NCBI GenBank assembly: GCA_037693485.1
Contig: CM075349.1
Span: forward strand, 119,141,501 to 119,205,500
Direction: 5' to 3'
DNA: 64,000 bases
Source of the DNA: Kitagawia praeruptora
Lineage: Eukaryota > Streptophyta > Magnoliopsida > Apiales > Apiaceae
Under the pieces are notes generated by a model. The model did no database searches. It was not told the DNA's origin and saw nothing but the letters and a program-made list of their open reading frames with translations. Positions 11,545 through 22,879 of the stretch are shown here, piece after piece (the first letter of the stretch is position 1; the number at the start of each line of letters is the position of its first letter). The translations under genes were made by a program, and so were the position numbers.

Positions 11545-12478
11545 TGTTGACGGAGGAATTTGGGAACAACAAATTTTGAGGTACGTCGCCGAAAACAAGA
11601 TCTAAGACGATGGTTCTTTGCCGGTGAAAATGGTGGTTCGTGATGGTTTGTGGTTGTTGATTGCAATTGATGGCTAAGACTGATAGGGTTAGTGGCGACT
11701 ATTCAGAGCTCTCGACTTCCAACCCCTCAATCATCCTACGTACCCTGGTATTTATAGGGATCAAGCCATACGTAGTTCTTGGAGAACAAGAAACCCAAAT
11801 GGGCTTGGATTGACGGTCCAGTTTCCGGAATGTTCTACTATGAGGCCTAACCACAAAGGCCCAAGGCTCATCCAAGATCTCAAGACTTCACGGATAAGGA
11901 AACTTCCCCCGTCGAGGACTAATCCTATCCGCTACCGCTATTTCTTGATTTCAAGGATGCAGGTATAGCCATGGTTTACCCCAAGTGCAAAACGCATCCT
12001 TGTCCCCCGAATGAGAAGCACCCACCAGATAGCAGGACAGGTGATCCAGAGCTTTTGGGTGCAAAGTGCAGGATTACTCCGAAGTTTCCCAATGAGGATG
12101 CGCCCATTGGCTATAGGAACAGAGCTCCCAAAGCACACACCAAAGAGTCCCAATCTTTCCACCTTAGGTCGCGTCCTTAGTGTCTAAGAAGAGTCCTCAA
12201 ATCCAGGAAAACCCCTTGAGGCCTTCTGCGACGGACATCCCCCTCCTGAGATACGACAGGAGGGAATTCTTCAATAAAACCTAAGAAAACAATCCAAATA
12301 AACATTCCTATCATAATTCATACCAAGAGGGCGCACCCTCCTTTAATAGAAGGAAAGGGCGCGACCTAATCTCCATAAAACCAGCCAAACCCTAATTGAT
12401 TCCTGAAATCCCTAAATTACACCCATTCTTGACCCGAATCCATCTTAAAAATACCCAAATCGAATTTTGGCTATAACA
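11545..12478 (-). repeat. 5' LTR of the Tat element (934 bp)
   Basis: Plus-strand ends are TGTTGACGG at 11545 and TATAACA at 12478, giving the inverted TGTT...AACA ends of an LTR. It carries GC-rich palindromes (12327-12340, 12355-12367, 12165-12179) also scattered through the element body. It shares blocks such as CTACGTA and ATCAAGCC...ACGTAGTTCT with the LTR at 61040-61553, showing the two are from the same lineage and point the same way. Confidence 0.8.
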
Positions 12479-12909
12479 CTTAGGTTGGCGATTATGAGTT
12501 GGTTTTCATAAAACTTCTCCTAAAAATTGTGAATAGTGACATGAAAAAGGAAAATGTGCAACGGAATGTTCTAAGTGATAAGAATTTAGAACATGATAAG
12601 ATAAAAAAAATCTGATTATGATTAGATAAATTTGTTAAAAAAATTAATTTTTGATGTTAAAATAAAAAATGGTAAATTTATAAGTACTTTATTATATAAA
12701 AAAAGAAGAAAATTGGTGGATAGGAGGAGTAAATGCGAGACGTGTACGACGGTGGTTTCAACCTTATCGTCAATATAATTTTATATGAAAAGCTAATATG
12801 CATCGTTTTTATTTTGAGAAAAGATATTAAACTTTATTATTTCAATTTAAACAATTTAAATTGTGATTATTTTTATACAACATAACTTAAATGTGAAGAA
12901 CTACTTCTA
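12479..12909. other. Non-coding AT-rich flank
   Basis: No ORF, RNA gene or recognisable element. The first five bases (CTTAG) would be the target-site copy of the Tat element; the matching copy is outside the window. Confidence 0.5.
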
Positions 12910-15299
12910 ATTTATACTAATATATTAAAGCCAAAACACTAAAAATTTGTCGATTTAACTTTTGTTACGATTATCTTAATTGTTAAAATAAATAATATTA
13001 TAGTATAATTAGTGTTAATTAGTCTATTACCATTTTCACGTTCAATTTTAGTTGAAATATTACCATTTTTTTAAACACCTAGGAACATTAACTTCCAATC
13101 ATTTTTCTGATTAAAACACGTTACGTTTAAATATGAAACTAATCTTATAATCATTAATATATACTTAAAAATGTCAAAGCATATTTTTCAATCATTAATA
13201 AAATATACTAAAAATTTGTATGTGTTGTTTATAGAAAAAACTCCCAAAATGCCCGAATTTGAAATTGTCGGGTCTTATTTATCTTTTTTAAAATTGAAGA
13301 TCTTATTTATCTTTTTTTAAATTGAAGGTCCTTTTTTCCCCCTTATACGTAGTATCATGTTACGTATATTTAAAGTATGTAAGAACATAGAAAGATTCAC
13401 TCGATGCAGACGCACAAGACACACACTCCACAATCCACACAATTTATAAACACAATCAATCGTTACAAGTTGAATGGGGTAATCTTTACTGCTCTTCTAA
13501 TAAATCAAATAGAGAGTAAATTTGTTTCTATTTATATGCATCAAACACCCAGTAAGTACTATCGTTCTTGATTATTTCGGCGCCGCAGGCGAGAGATAGA
13601 GAGAGACGGTGATGAAAAAAAGATTAAAATAGACTTGTATCAATTGATTGTGTTTGAGAGAGAGGATGAAATCGACTTCATGATTGACTTGATGAAACAA
13701 AATATTGGATTCACTTTGGGTATAAAAGAAGAAGGTAGTGATGTGAGATTGTGTTGCATCAGAGATATGAAAGAAGGTATTGATGTGAAGAAGGATACGC
13801 AAGACGCTATTGTGTATTTGATCAGAATAAGATGTTTCAGCTACCGCAACATATGGCTCCGCTGGAATTTTTCCTATTTCGATTAAAAATGGTATTTTTG
13901 GTATTTTCTTGGAGGAAAAGACTTCCGGGGCTATAAATACATGCCTAGACATCAATAAAAGGATGTTTTTATCAGAGAAACAAGGGGGACAAGTTGGAGA
14001 AGGATTTTATGAAACTCGTGACAAGCAACGGAGATCTAGATCTACTTCATCTTTTGTTTTCTTCTATTAAGATACTTTGGATCTTCATTATTTGGCTTTG
14101 TTTTCTAAACCTTATTACTCTGGCATTATTATTATCCAGACTTTGTTTATTATCTTGGTTTTATTAGATCCCATGATGACGAGCGGTTCGATTATGAACT
14201 AATCGTTGTCATGGGATTCTAACGGATTTATCTATGTAGTTTAGTAGTTTGATCGCTTTAAAGATTTGCGTGTGATGAATTTGTGATATCCTCGTATGGT
14301 TGTGTTTATTCTTCTTGGATGCGTAGCTAACATCTAAGTTGTTTGTTAATCTCTTGTGAAGCGAGAGTGGATCTTGAGATTTAGAACTTGCCATGCTAGC
14401 ATAGGATTATGTATGTTTGACATCATGATTTGTAGCGTAATTTGAACTATCTTATGCTGCCCTATGTGATCTTAATGGACAACTTGTGCTTAAACCAATA
14501 TGTTTTCAAATCTTATAGAGATATAGGGTCTAAACATAATTGGTGTCTACCCATCTTCTATCTCTTTTGTGGATGTATGAGTAGTTTGGTATTCGTATAC
14601 TGAGAGTTAGCCTATACTTGTTTCATGTTGTCTGATCAGATATCATAACCATCACATACTTTGATTAAAGGCATCAACTCTAAGCGAAGTATTTAATGAA
14701 ATTAGGATCCCATGTTTTCTCTTGCATAAGTAATTCGATTTAAATTTTCGTTAGTTAATTAATTCTTAGTTTGTTCATTTGCTTCTTAGTTAATTTTAGT
14801 TAATCAAAACCCAAATTTGTTAATTGTCTTAGTAGTGAGTAAAAACCATACATTGTTGCATAGATGCATTAACTGAATTGAAATCTAAACCAGATCTTTG
14901 TGGGAACGAACTTGACTTATTAATATATTACTTGTGACCACGTACACTTGCGTGATTTAGTGCAAACAAGTTTTTGGCGCCGCTGCAATGATACACAACA
15001 CTCAACAAGAAATACACAACACTACAATAGCGTATCAGCGGAGTAAATAGGACCACATTTATATTTTTAGGCATTTTGGACCCAATTTTTTTATTTTAGG
15101 TTATATAGGGCCATCGCCCTTGTTTATAATTCGTGACAATAAGTATATTAAATAATATTAAATTAAAATTTTAAAACTTATCAAAAATAATGTTTATATA
15201 AAAATATAATTTTAATATTAAATAAAATTTATAACATATTAAAAGAAATCCGCACTTCATATTATAAGCGAATAATTTTTTTTGATGTCAATAAGCTAA
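12910..15299 (+). mobile_element. Helitron-like non-autonomous element, interrupted by an LTR fragment
   Basis: The first 450 bp or so (from TATACTAATATATTAAAGCC at about 12914) and the last 180 bp (15120-15299) are homologous to the two ends of the compact Helitron at 21850-22500. The last bases read AAGCTAA followed by T, fitting the CTRR|T end rule. The middle holds the LTR fragment at 13600-14986. The exact 5' TC is uncertain, and the 3' hairpin is weaker than in the other copy. Confidence 0.55.
13600..14986 (+). repeat. Plus-strand Athila-type LTR fragment C with partial primer site
   Basis: From about 13990 to 14968 this is the inverse of the LTRs at 2967-4342 and 4725-6273 (shared blocks around the ATCCCATGATGACGAG region and the GTATACTGAGAG region). 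It ends GTGCAAACA at 14968, followed by AGTTTT and a primer site that stops after TGGCGCCGCTGC (14975-14986). A TATA-like CTATAAATAC is at about 13929. The left limit is uncertain, because 13600-13930 has no match to the other LTRs. No internal region follows, so this is an LTR relic. A minus-strand open frame at 13572-13955 resembles nothing I know. Confidence 0.7.
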
Positions 15300-15301
15300 T
15301 A

Positions 15302-15560
15302 CTCCCTCCGTCTCATAATAAGTTTCCTCTTTTCTCTAGATACGTTTGCCAACGCACACTTTTAATTGTTAATATCTTCAATTTTGTATTAGTATTAAAT
15401 ATAAAAACTTCACTGTATTAAAGTACTCATAAATACGAATCTAATAAGATCACTCATGATTGTATTTGGTCTTATAAATTATGCGTAAATTAGTAATTTG
15501 TCTCATGTTATGAACAATTCCGACATATGAAATAGGAAAACTAATAAGAAACAGAGGGAG
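15302..15560. mobile_element. Stowaway-type MITE (259 bp)
   Basis: Terminal inverted repeats start CTCCCTCCGTCTCATAAT at the left and end AACAGAGGGAG at the right, flanked by TA on both sides, the Stowaway (Tc1/mariner) target duplication. The interior matches, in inverse orientation, the MITE at 22569-22827. It lies about 800 bp upstream of the SEC23 start codon. Confidence 0.85.
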
Positions 15561-15562
15561 TA

Positions 15563-16375
15563 CTAGTATTTTATAAATTGAATGCATAAATACAAAAATT
15601 AGGAAATGAAAAATCAAGTGCCTCGTATCTCCAACCAATGAAAACTTGTCTTTCATCCAGCGTGGCACTCAACGAGTCAATTTATAAGTATGAGCTCACC
15701 CCCACGCGCATAACCACACGCGCCTCCTCTAATAACGCTCATAAACAACATTCACAAAAGCTGTAGAAGTAAAGCCTATCGCCCCTGACAAAACCCCAAC
15801 GCTAATTTGCAAGCCAAGTGGGATCGAATCACCCAATTCATTTAATCATTTCATTCCAGGTATACATACAAATATTTGTATCTATATATTGAATTGTAGT
15901 TTTTTATTCCATTTTCTTGTTTTAATTGTGTAATTATATGTGTTTTTGACTGTTAGGTTTTTCAATTTGGAGAAAGATTTATCATTTTGATTTGGGGATT
16001 CGATTGTATAAGGGTTGAGTTTTTGTGGGTCTGGAGTAAATTTTGATAAAGTTGAAATCTTGGTGCTTTCTTGATCAAGAAGTTATTTTGAGCTTTGATT
16101 AAATTGGGGTTGAGAAAGTAATAATTATCTTGATTCTTTTAAGGGTTTTGGAATTCAGGGGTTTTTGTTTGGTGGGTTGGGTTTCGATTTTTGTATTATG
16201 GACTTGAGATTGTAATAGTCTTGTTGATCCACATTTGGGATTTTTAGTGAAGTGAGGGGTTTTGATTTAGAATTTGAGGTTTTTTCGGGTTAGGTTTGAA
16301 GTTTTCGGTGTGAATTGTGAATCTTTGTTGTTCTTGATTTGGTAGAGGAAGGTCTTGAGCAAAGTTCGATTTGTT
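15563..16375 (+). promoter_or_regulatory. SEC23 promoter region, 5' UTR and likely 5' UTR intron
   Basis: No protein-coding signal. A splice-donor-like CCAG|GTATAC at about 15857 and a T-rich stretch ending in GGTAG|AGG at about 16344 suggest a leader intron of about 490 bp before the ATG at 16376. A CACGCG-rich patch lies at 15700-15720. The intron is inferred from sequence only. Confidence 0.45.
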
Positions 16376-19300
16376 ATGGCTAACCCACCGAAAACTTCGA
16401 GTGGGTACTCTGATGTGGTTGTTCCGGCAAATACTGAACCAGCTAATCCTCAGTTGGAAACAAAGTTAACCCCTCCTTTTTCCTCGTCATCAGGACCTAG
16501 ATTTTTTCCGCCACCAATTATACAGCCAAATCAGATTCCTTCAACATCTGTCAGGATCCCAAGTCCACATTCAGTTGTACAGCCAAATCAGATTCCTTTA
16601 CCGGTTGTTAGGATCCCGAGTCCGAATTCAGGTATACAGCCAAATCAGATTTCTTCGCCGTTGGTTAGGACCCCAAGTCCAAGTTCAGTAACAGCAAATG
16701 GAATTAGAGCTGGTAGTCCTGGTCCCCATTTAAGCACACCACCTGGTCCTCCTAGGTTCGCTTCCCCACTCCAACCTGCAGCTGTGCCCTTTCGGACTTC
16801 TCCTGCAAGTCCTCAGCCGCCTGCTTTTTCTTCTGGTTCATCTTTGCCTACTTCATCACCTCCTCAATATTCGAATGGTGCATATGCGTTGCAGCCTCAA
16901 GCGTCAGATGCTTCTGAGGATCTCTTGCATTTTACTGATTCTACAAATGTTTTATTCTCGGCTAATAAGGTACCTCGATCTCCTTTTTATACGACTCAAG
17001 CATTATATATTAGTTTGATACAGTTTAGGGGCTTCAACATTTTGTTATAATTGTAGAAATTGTGCTATTCATATCATGTGTACGGGGTCTTTCTAAAATC
17101 TGGACTGATAAATGGGATTGGTTCGTTTTTTTCTAAATTGTTAATAGTTAAGTATTCCTGCATTCCTTACAGGTATGGATGTGTTTTCTATGAAATTTGT
17201 TGCACAAAAACTGAGCACACTTTCATGCGTAAAACTCTAAATTAGTTTCTTTTCAGTTAAAATAATGAACAGTTTTTCCATCGAACGTCAATTTTTTTCC
17301 CGGTTCTGACTATTGCATGTTTGTTCTGTGATCCTATCTTGCATTAGTTTTGTTTCTGTTATATGCACATATTAGTATCTTTGTAGTGTTAAAGATTATG
17401 TTATATATATGAGCTAGTGTACGTTTTATAGGTTCCGAAACAGAAGAAATTGTTTAATACACCTAGTCTGGGGTTTGGAGCACTGGCTTCTCCTGGGAGG
17501 GAAATCTCAATTGGTCCTCAAATAATTCAACGGGATCCTCATCGCTGCCAAAATTGTGGAGCTTATGCAAACTTTTATTGCAATATTCTAATTGGTTCAG
17601 GCCAGTGGCAGTGTGTGATTTGTCGAAACTTGAATGGAAGTGAAGGTGAATATATAGCTTCCAGTAAGGAAGAGCTTCGGTCTCTGCCAGAGCTATCCTC
17701 CCCATTTGTCGATTACATTCAGACTGGGAATAAGAGGCCTGGTTTTGTTCCAGTTTCTGATTCTAGAATGTCTGCTTCTGTTGTCCTTGTAATAGATGAG
17801 TGTTTGGATGAGCCTCATCTTCAGCACTTGCAGAGCTCTTTGCATGCATTTGTAGATTCTCTTCCCCCAACAACAAGAATTGGGATTGTGCTCTATGGCC
17901 GTACAGTATCGGTATATGATTTCTCGGAAGAGTCAACTGCATCCGCTGATGTGCTGCCTGGTAGAATCTCACCAAGTCAGGAATCTTTGAAAGCACTGAT
18001 TTATGGGACTGGGTTATATTTGTCACCTGTTCATGCCTCTGGACCTGTTGCTCATTCCATATTTTCATCTTTGCGGCCATATAAGTTAAATCTTCCTGAA
18101 GCTTCTAGAGATCGTTGTCTGGGCACTGCAGTTGAGGTTGCTCTCGCAATAATTCAAGGACCATCAGCAGAGCTTCCACGAGGAGTTATGAAGAGATCTG
18201 GAGGCGATAGTCGAATAATTGTTTGTGCTGGAGGACCAAATACGCATGGCCCTGGATCAGTGCCACATTCGCTCGGTCATCCCAATTACCCTTATATGGA
18301 AAAAGCAGCATTGAAGTGGATGGAGAATCTTGGCCGTGAGGCTCATCGACGAAACACAGTGGTTGATATATTATGTGCAGGAACGTGCCCTGTACGAGTT
18401 CCCATTTTGCAACCTCTTGCAAAAGCTTCTGGAGGTGTTCTGATACTCCATGATGACTTCGGAGAGGCCTTTGGTGTAAATTTGCAGAGGGCTTCCACTA
18501 GGGCAGCTGGTTCCCATGGTTTGTTCGAGGTGCGTTGTTCTGATAATATTTTCATAACTCAGGTAATAGGCCCTGGTGAAGAGGCAAATGCAGACAATCA
18601 TGAAAGCTTCAAAAACGACAACTCCCTATCTATACAAATGCTTAGTGTTGAAGAAATGCAGTGCTTTGCGTTATCCATGGAAACAAAAAGTGACATCAAA
18701 AGCGATTATGTATACTTTCAGTTTTCAATACAATACTCAAATGTATATCATGCTGATATATCAAGAGTGATTACTGTAAGATTACCAACTGTGGATAGTG
18801 TTTCTGCATATCTTGAGAGCGTTCAGGATGAAGTGGCATCCGTTATTATTGCCAAGAGGACTCTCTTACGAGCCAAAAGCTCTTCGACAGCAAATGACAT
18901 GCGAGCAACAATAGATGAAAGAATAAAAGACATCTCTAATAAGTTTGGGTCACAGATGCCAAAGTCGAAGCTTTATCGGTTCCCCAAGGAGCTTTCCCTA
19001 TTGCCAGAACTTTTATTTCATCTCAGACGAGGGCCACTTTTGGGAAGCATTATTGGGCATGAAGATGAGAGGTCTGTGTTGCGGAATCTGTTTCTAAATG
19101 TGTCCTTGGATCTGTCCATTCGCATGGTGGCACCACGATGTCTTATGCATCGTGAAGGTGGCACTTTTGAGGAACTTCCAGCTCATGATCTTGCTATGCA
19201 GTCTGATTCAGCAGTTGTTCTTGACCATGGCACGGATGTCTTCATTTGGTTGGTATGCCACTAAACTAAGCTTCTTGGTTTTAGTTTAGCATATGTTTCC

Positions 19301-20863
19301 TGATAATCAGCCTGTGATGTAAATTTGCTAAAAGATTGGTCCTACAATATTAATGTGAGATTTTATATTTCCAAGATCTATTGTTCAAGTCATTTCTTAA
19401 TACTTGACAGAATCATATGTTCAATTCTCAGTCGTGAAGCCATCTTGTATGCATAAAGTATTTATAACTTTATGCTTCCAGGGATATGTGGTTTTTGTAC
19501 GTTGTAGGGTTAGTTTTTGTTTTTTAGATCTAAAGTGAGTTTCTTTCTGAAAATTGATTTGCCATGTAAAAATGTCACTTTAATTTGGGGAGTTCAGAAA
19601 GGCTTTAGCAGACAATGCCAATGGTATTTCTTTGAAGACTTTATTTTTCTAAGCAAGATTTTATTTTCTCGGGTATTTATCTTCTTGCAAGTGAATTTTA
19701 GGTGTATTGGAGCCAGAGATAGGTGGCAAAGGATTTTACCCTCTGTCATTACAAGGTCATGGCTTGAAATCGTCATTTCACCTTGCTCTATATATGAAAA
19801 ACTAATTTTTTGATTGGATTAAATGGAATTTGTACTATTATATTTATAAACATTTATAATTTTCATTGCATCCTCTGCTACATTCCGTCACATTCATAGC
19901 AATTTGACCTAGAACTCAAACCTATTAATTTGAGATTGAATGCTCCATTGAAAATTTGCGCTTAGTCGCTTTTTACACTTTTGACTCGTACATCCTTTCT
20001 TTCTCATTCATATTCTCTCCAAGCAAACGGAGGATGACGTCTTGAGAAAATACATGATGTACCACCTAAACTTTCTCATTCATATTCTCTCCAAGCAAAC
20101 GGAGGATGACGTCTTGAGAAAATACATGATGTACCACCTAAAACAATTACATTAAACTAGTGTTAAATCTGTTCAATATGAACTTGTAGGTTCTTGTAAG
20201 AAATATAAGATCTGTTCTAGGAAACTGACATTTGAACTTCTTTATACCTGCATCTACTTTCTTGCTTTGATTCAAGTATTAATGTTGTATTTTTGGGTGT
20301 CATCAGGGTGCTGAATTAGCTTCTGAAGCGGGTAAAAGTGCTGCAGCTTTGGCAGCTTGTCGAACATTGGCCGAGGAACTTACAGAAATGCGGTTTCCAG
20401 CTCCTAGGATCTTGGCATTTAAAGTAATTATGATGGGCTATATGCTTAGTAGTCTCTACTTCATTGTACGGTTTTAAAATGTTAGGAAATATTCTGATCT
20501 GAATGTATCTTTACAGGAGGGGAGCTCTCAAGCCAGATATTTTGTTTCAAGGCTAATACCAGCACACAAGGATCCCCCATATGAGCAAGTAAGTTACTAG
20601 TGGTTTTCAGTGTAACGGAGTTCAGTTTGTTGGTTGAATGCGAATATGTAACATATAATACTACAAGAAACCTTTTCAATCTTGTAGTTGTTACCAATCA
20701 TTAAACTCACCAATTTTGTTTACAGGAAGCAAGATTTCCACAGCTTCGAACTTTAAGTGCAGAACAAAGAACAAAGTTAAAAAGCAGTTTTATTCACTTT
20801 GATGATCCTAGCTTCTGTGAATGGATGCGCAGTTTGAAAGTTTCACCGCCTGAACCAAGCTAG
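16376..20863 (+). CDS. SEC23: SEC23-type COPII coat protein (Sec23/Sec24 family), five coding exons
   Basis: Coding exons 16376-16969, 17432-19252, 20307-20423, 20517-20588 and 20726-20863 join in frame at GT/AG borders to 913 codons plus stop. SEC23 activates the GTPase SAR1 and forms the inner COPII coat with SEC24 on ER exit sites. Residues 1-200 are a low-complexity Pro/Ser-rich head with three 19-residue repeats around IQPNQIP..VRIPSP (49-105). The zinc finger has CQNC (237, 240) and CVIC (259, 262). The trunk runs from about ASVVLVIDE (313) to GGVLILHDDFG (about 540), followed by the beta-sandwich, helical part and a gelsolin-like end from DVFIWLG. The long head makes it most like the Arabidopsis At4g01810 type rather than the shorter SEC23s. 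The start at 16376 is the first ATG in frame. Confidence 0.95.
19999..20142. repeat. Perfect 72-bp tandem duplication in SEC23 intron 2
   Basis: Two adjacent identical copies (19999-20070 and 20071-20142), each beginning CTTTCTCATTCATATTC and holding GATGACGTC. Identity over the full unit shows a very recent duplication. It lies inside the intron between exons 2 and 3 and does not touch a splice site. Confidence 0.9.
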
Positions 20864-21849
20864 AGCAATCCCTGAAACATTTTGTAGCTATAGTCTTTAC
20901 CATACAGTGAGTGAATCTCTTTAGAGAGCTGTGCATTAGAGTCATGGTTGTATAATGATGCATCAACCTCTTGGCCCACATTTTATTTTCTCACACCCCT
21001 TAGCCCCTAGCTCCAGTTTTGGATATCATCTTCATATTTCTTCTTGTCTTGAAACCTTTTTTTTTTCTGGATAAACATGTATACTTACTGTACTCAAAGA
21101 TTTGAAGGGGGGTGTATCTTTACCATTGTTTAAAATGTCAATTGTGAAGGCAAAACATTTGCTTCCTGCATATTATATTGCAATTTGCAAGTGCCTAGTA
21201 GAGTATATTTTATGGTGATTATTACTCTTGAGAAAAAAAATCTCATTCTGGCCTAAAAGAATAAATTTGCTAGAGGCTTCCTGTCCAATACACTCTTCAT
21301 TTTTTTTCCTGTTAAACATTTTTCCGTCGTAGTAAAAACTATTGTACACTGTACAAATAAAATTACAAATTCAGAAAACTCTTTTATAATTTGACAAAAT
21401 CTTTGGAGCCGTGTTATTGTTGGGGTTATTTTTTTTTTTTTTTTGAAAAGTTTTTGGGATTAATTATCAAGTTGGTCACTAAAATAGACCTAAAATATCA
21501 ACATTAATTTTTAGTAACTTAATATAGTATACCTATCTATACTAGGGTGAAGGTCAACTTTAACCTTTTTTTAATACAAAATACATAAAAATAACCATTT
21601 TTAAAATTTTGGTCAATTTTAACCCATGAGATACCCAATTGTCAGTGGAGTATCCACTTATATATGAGATACCCAATTGTCAGTGGAGTATCCAGTATAT
21701 GGGATAGCCAACTACCAGTGGAGTATCTTATACAAATTGGGATACCCAACTGTCGTTGGGTATCCAAAAGGCTAAAATTGACCATTTTTTTCAGAATGGT
21801 TATTTTTGTTATTTTTACTCAAAAAATGGTTATTTTTGTAATTTTTTCC
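20864..21849. other. SEC23 3' UTR and downstream spacer with a ~38-bp degenerate repeat
   Basis: No further gene. At 21628-21768 four degenerate copies of a unit of about 38 bp (GAGATACCCAATTGTCAGTG, GAGTATCC) follow each other at 21628, 21666, 21701 and 21740; the first two are nearly identical. T-rich tracts lie at 21058 and 21428. Confidence 0.6.
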
Positions 21850-22500
21850 TCTATACTAATATATTAAAGCCGAAAGATTGAAAGTTTGGTCGGTTTGGTT
21901 TTTGGTTTAGTTATCCTAATTATTAAAATAAATAATGACATAATATAATTAATGGTAATTAGTTATTGTCATTTTCACATTTACTTTTAATTGAACATAT
22001 TACCCTTTATGTGTACCTAAAATATCGTAACTTCCAATCATTAATATTTCTTTTCTAATTAAAACACATTACCTTTTAATTTAAAACATAATTTTGCAAT
22101 CATAATCTTCCAATCATTAATATTTCTTTTCTAATTAAATACACTACCTTTTAATTTAAAACATAAATTTACAATCATTAATGTATGCCAAAAAATATGA
22201 TACCATATTACTGTTAGATTTTTAGTAATTAATAAGAACCGTTAGATGTAATTATAAGGTATATTTAATGATTAAATTAATTTACTAAATATTCAAGATT
22301 CGAATTCTGTTAACAAAATATTTAACTTAAAATTTTATTTTATGAATTTTAAATCATTTATTAAATTTACTTCAAATTTTATTAAATTAATATTAAAATA
22401 ATTTTTAAAATTAATAATTATATAAAAATATAATTATAGAATAAAATAAAATTTATAACATATCAAAAGAAACTCATGCATCGCAAGGGTTATAAGCTAG
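21850..22500 (+). mobile_element. Short non-autonomous Helitron (651 bp)
   Basis: Begins TCTATACTAATATATTAAAG and ends GCATCGCAAGGGTTATAAGCTAG, immediately followed by T. A TC start, a 3' GC-rich hairpin-like stretch and a CTAG|T end are the Helitron terminal rules. It has no inverted repeats and no target duplication, and no ORF. The 12.9-15.3 kb sequence is a relative. Confidence 0.7.
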
Positions 22501-22568
22501 TACTATAGTATACATATAGCTGATTTTAAATTGATTTTAATATGGTGACCAACTTGATGATTTAAATA

Positions 22569-22827
22569 CTCCCTCCGTCTCATAATGCTTCTCCCGTTTG
22601 ATATGTCGGGACTGTTCATAACATCACACAAATTACTAATTTACATCTAATCTATAACACCAAATATATTCATGAGTGATCTTGTTGGATTCGTATTTAT
22701 GAGTACTTTAATACAATGAAAATTTTATATTTAAAGCTAATACAAAATTAAAGATATTAACGATTAAAAGTGTGCGTTGGCAAACGTGTCCAAGAGAAAT
22801 GAGAAAAGTTTTTAGAGACAAAGGGAG
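22569..22827. mobile_element. Stowaway-type MITE (259 bp)
   Basis: CTCCCTCCGTCTCATAAT at the left, GACAAAGGGAG at the right, TA on both flanks. Same family as 15302-15560, opposite orientation. Confidence 0.85.
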
Positions 22828-22879
22828 TACATTTTAGTGACCAATTTGACAATTAATTTGTTATTTTTTTTTTATTGTG

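Larger units (their letters stand above)
6274..12478 (-). mobile_element. Tat-lineage Ty3/gypsy retrotransposon, decayed, 3' part missing from window
   Basis: Minus-strand order: LTR 11545-12478, primer site 11524-11541, gag, protease, reverse transcriptase, RNase H, and a second (archaeal-type) RNase H cut off at 6274 by element B. A second RNase H behind the first is a hallmark of the Tat lineage. Gag-pol is one frame from about 10676 to 6609 but is broken by in-frame stops near 10077, 9228, 7053 and 6606, and the gag N-terminus is frameshifted. Integrase and 3' LTR must lie to the left of the window. The element is therefore old and inactive. Confidence 0.88.

Noticed and set aside
13572..13955. 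Minus-strand 127-codon frame as a gene
   Set aside because: No recognisable domain, lies in the unclear left part of LTR fragment C, and has no splice or start support.
17763..18555. Several minus-strand frames over SEC23 exon 2
   Set aside because: Shadows of the strongly coding plus strand.
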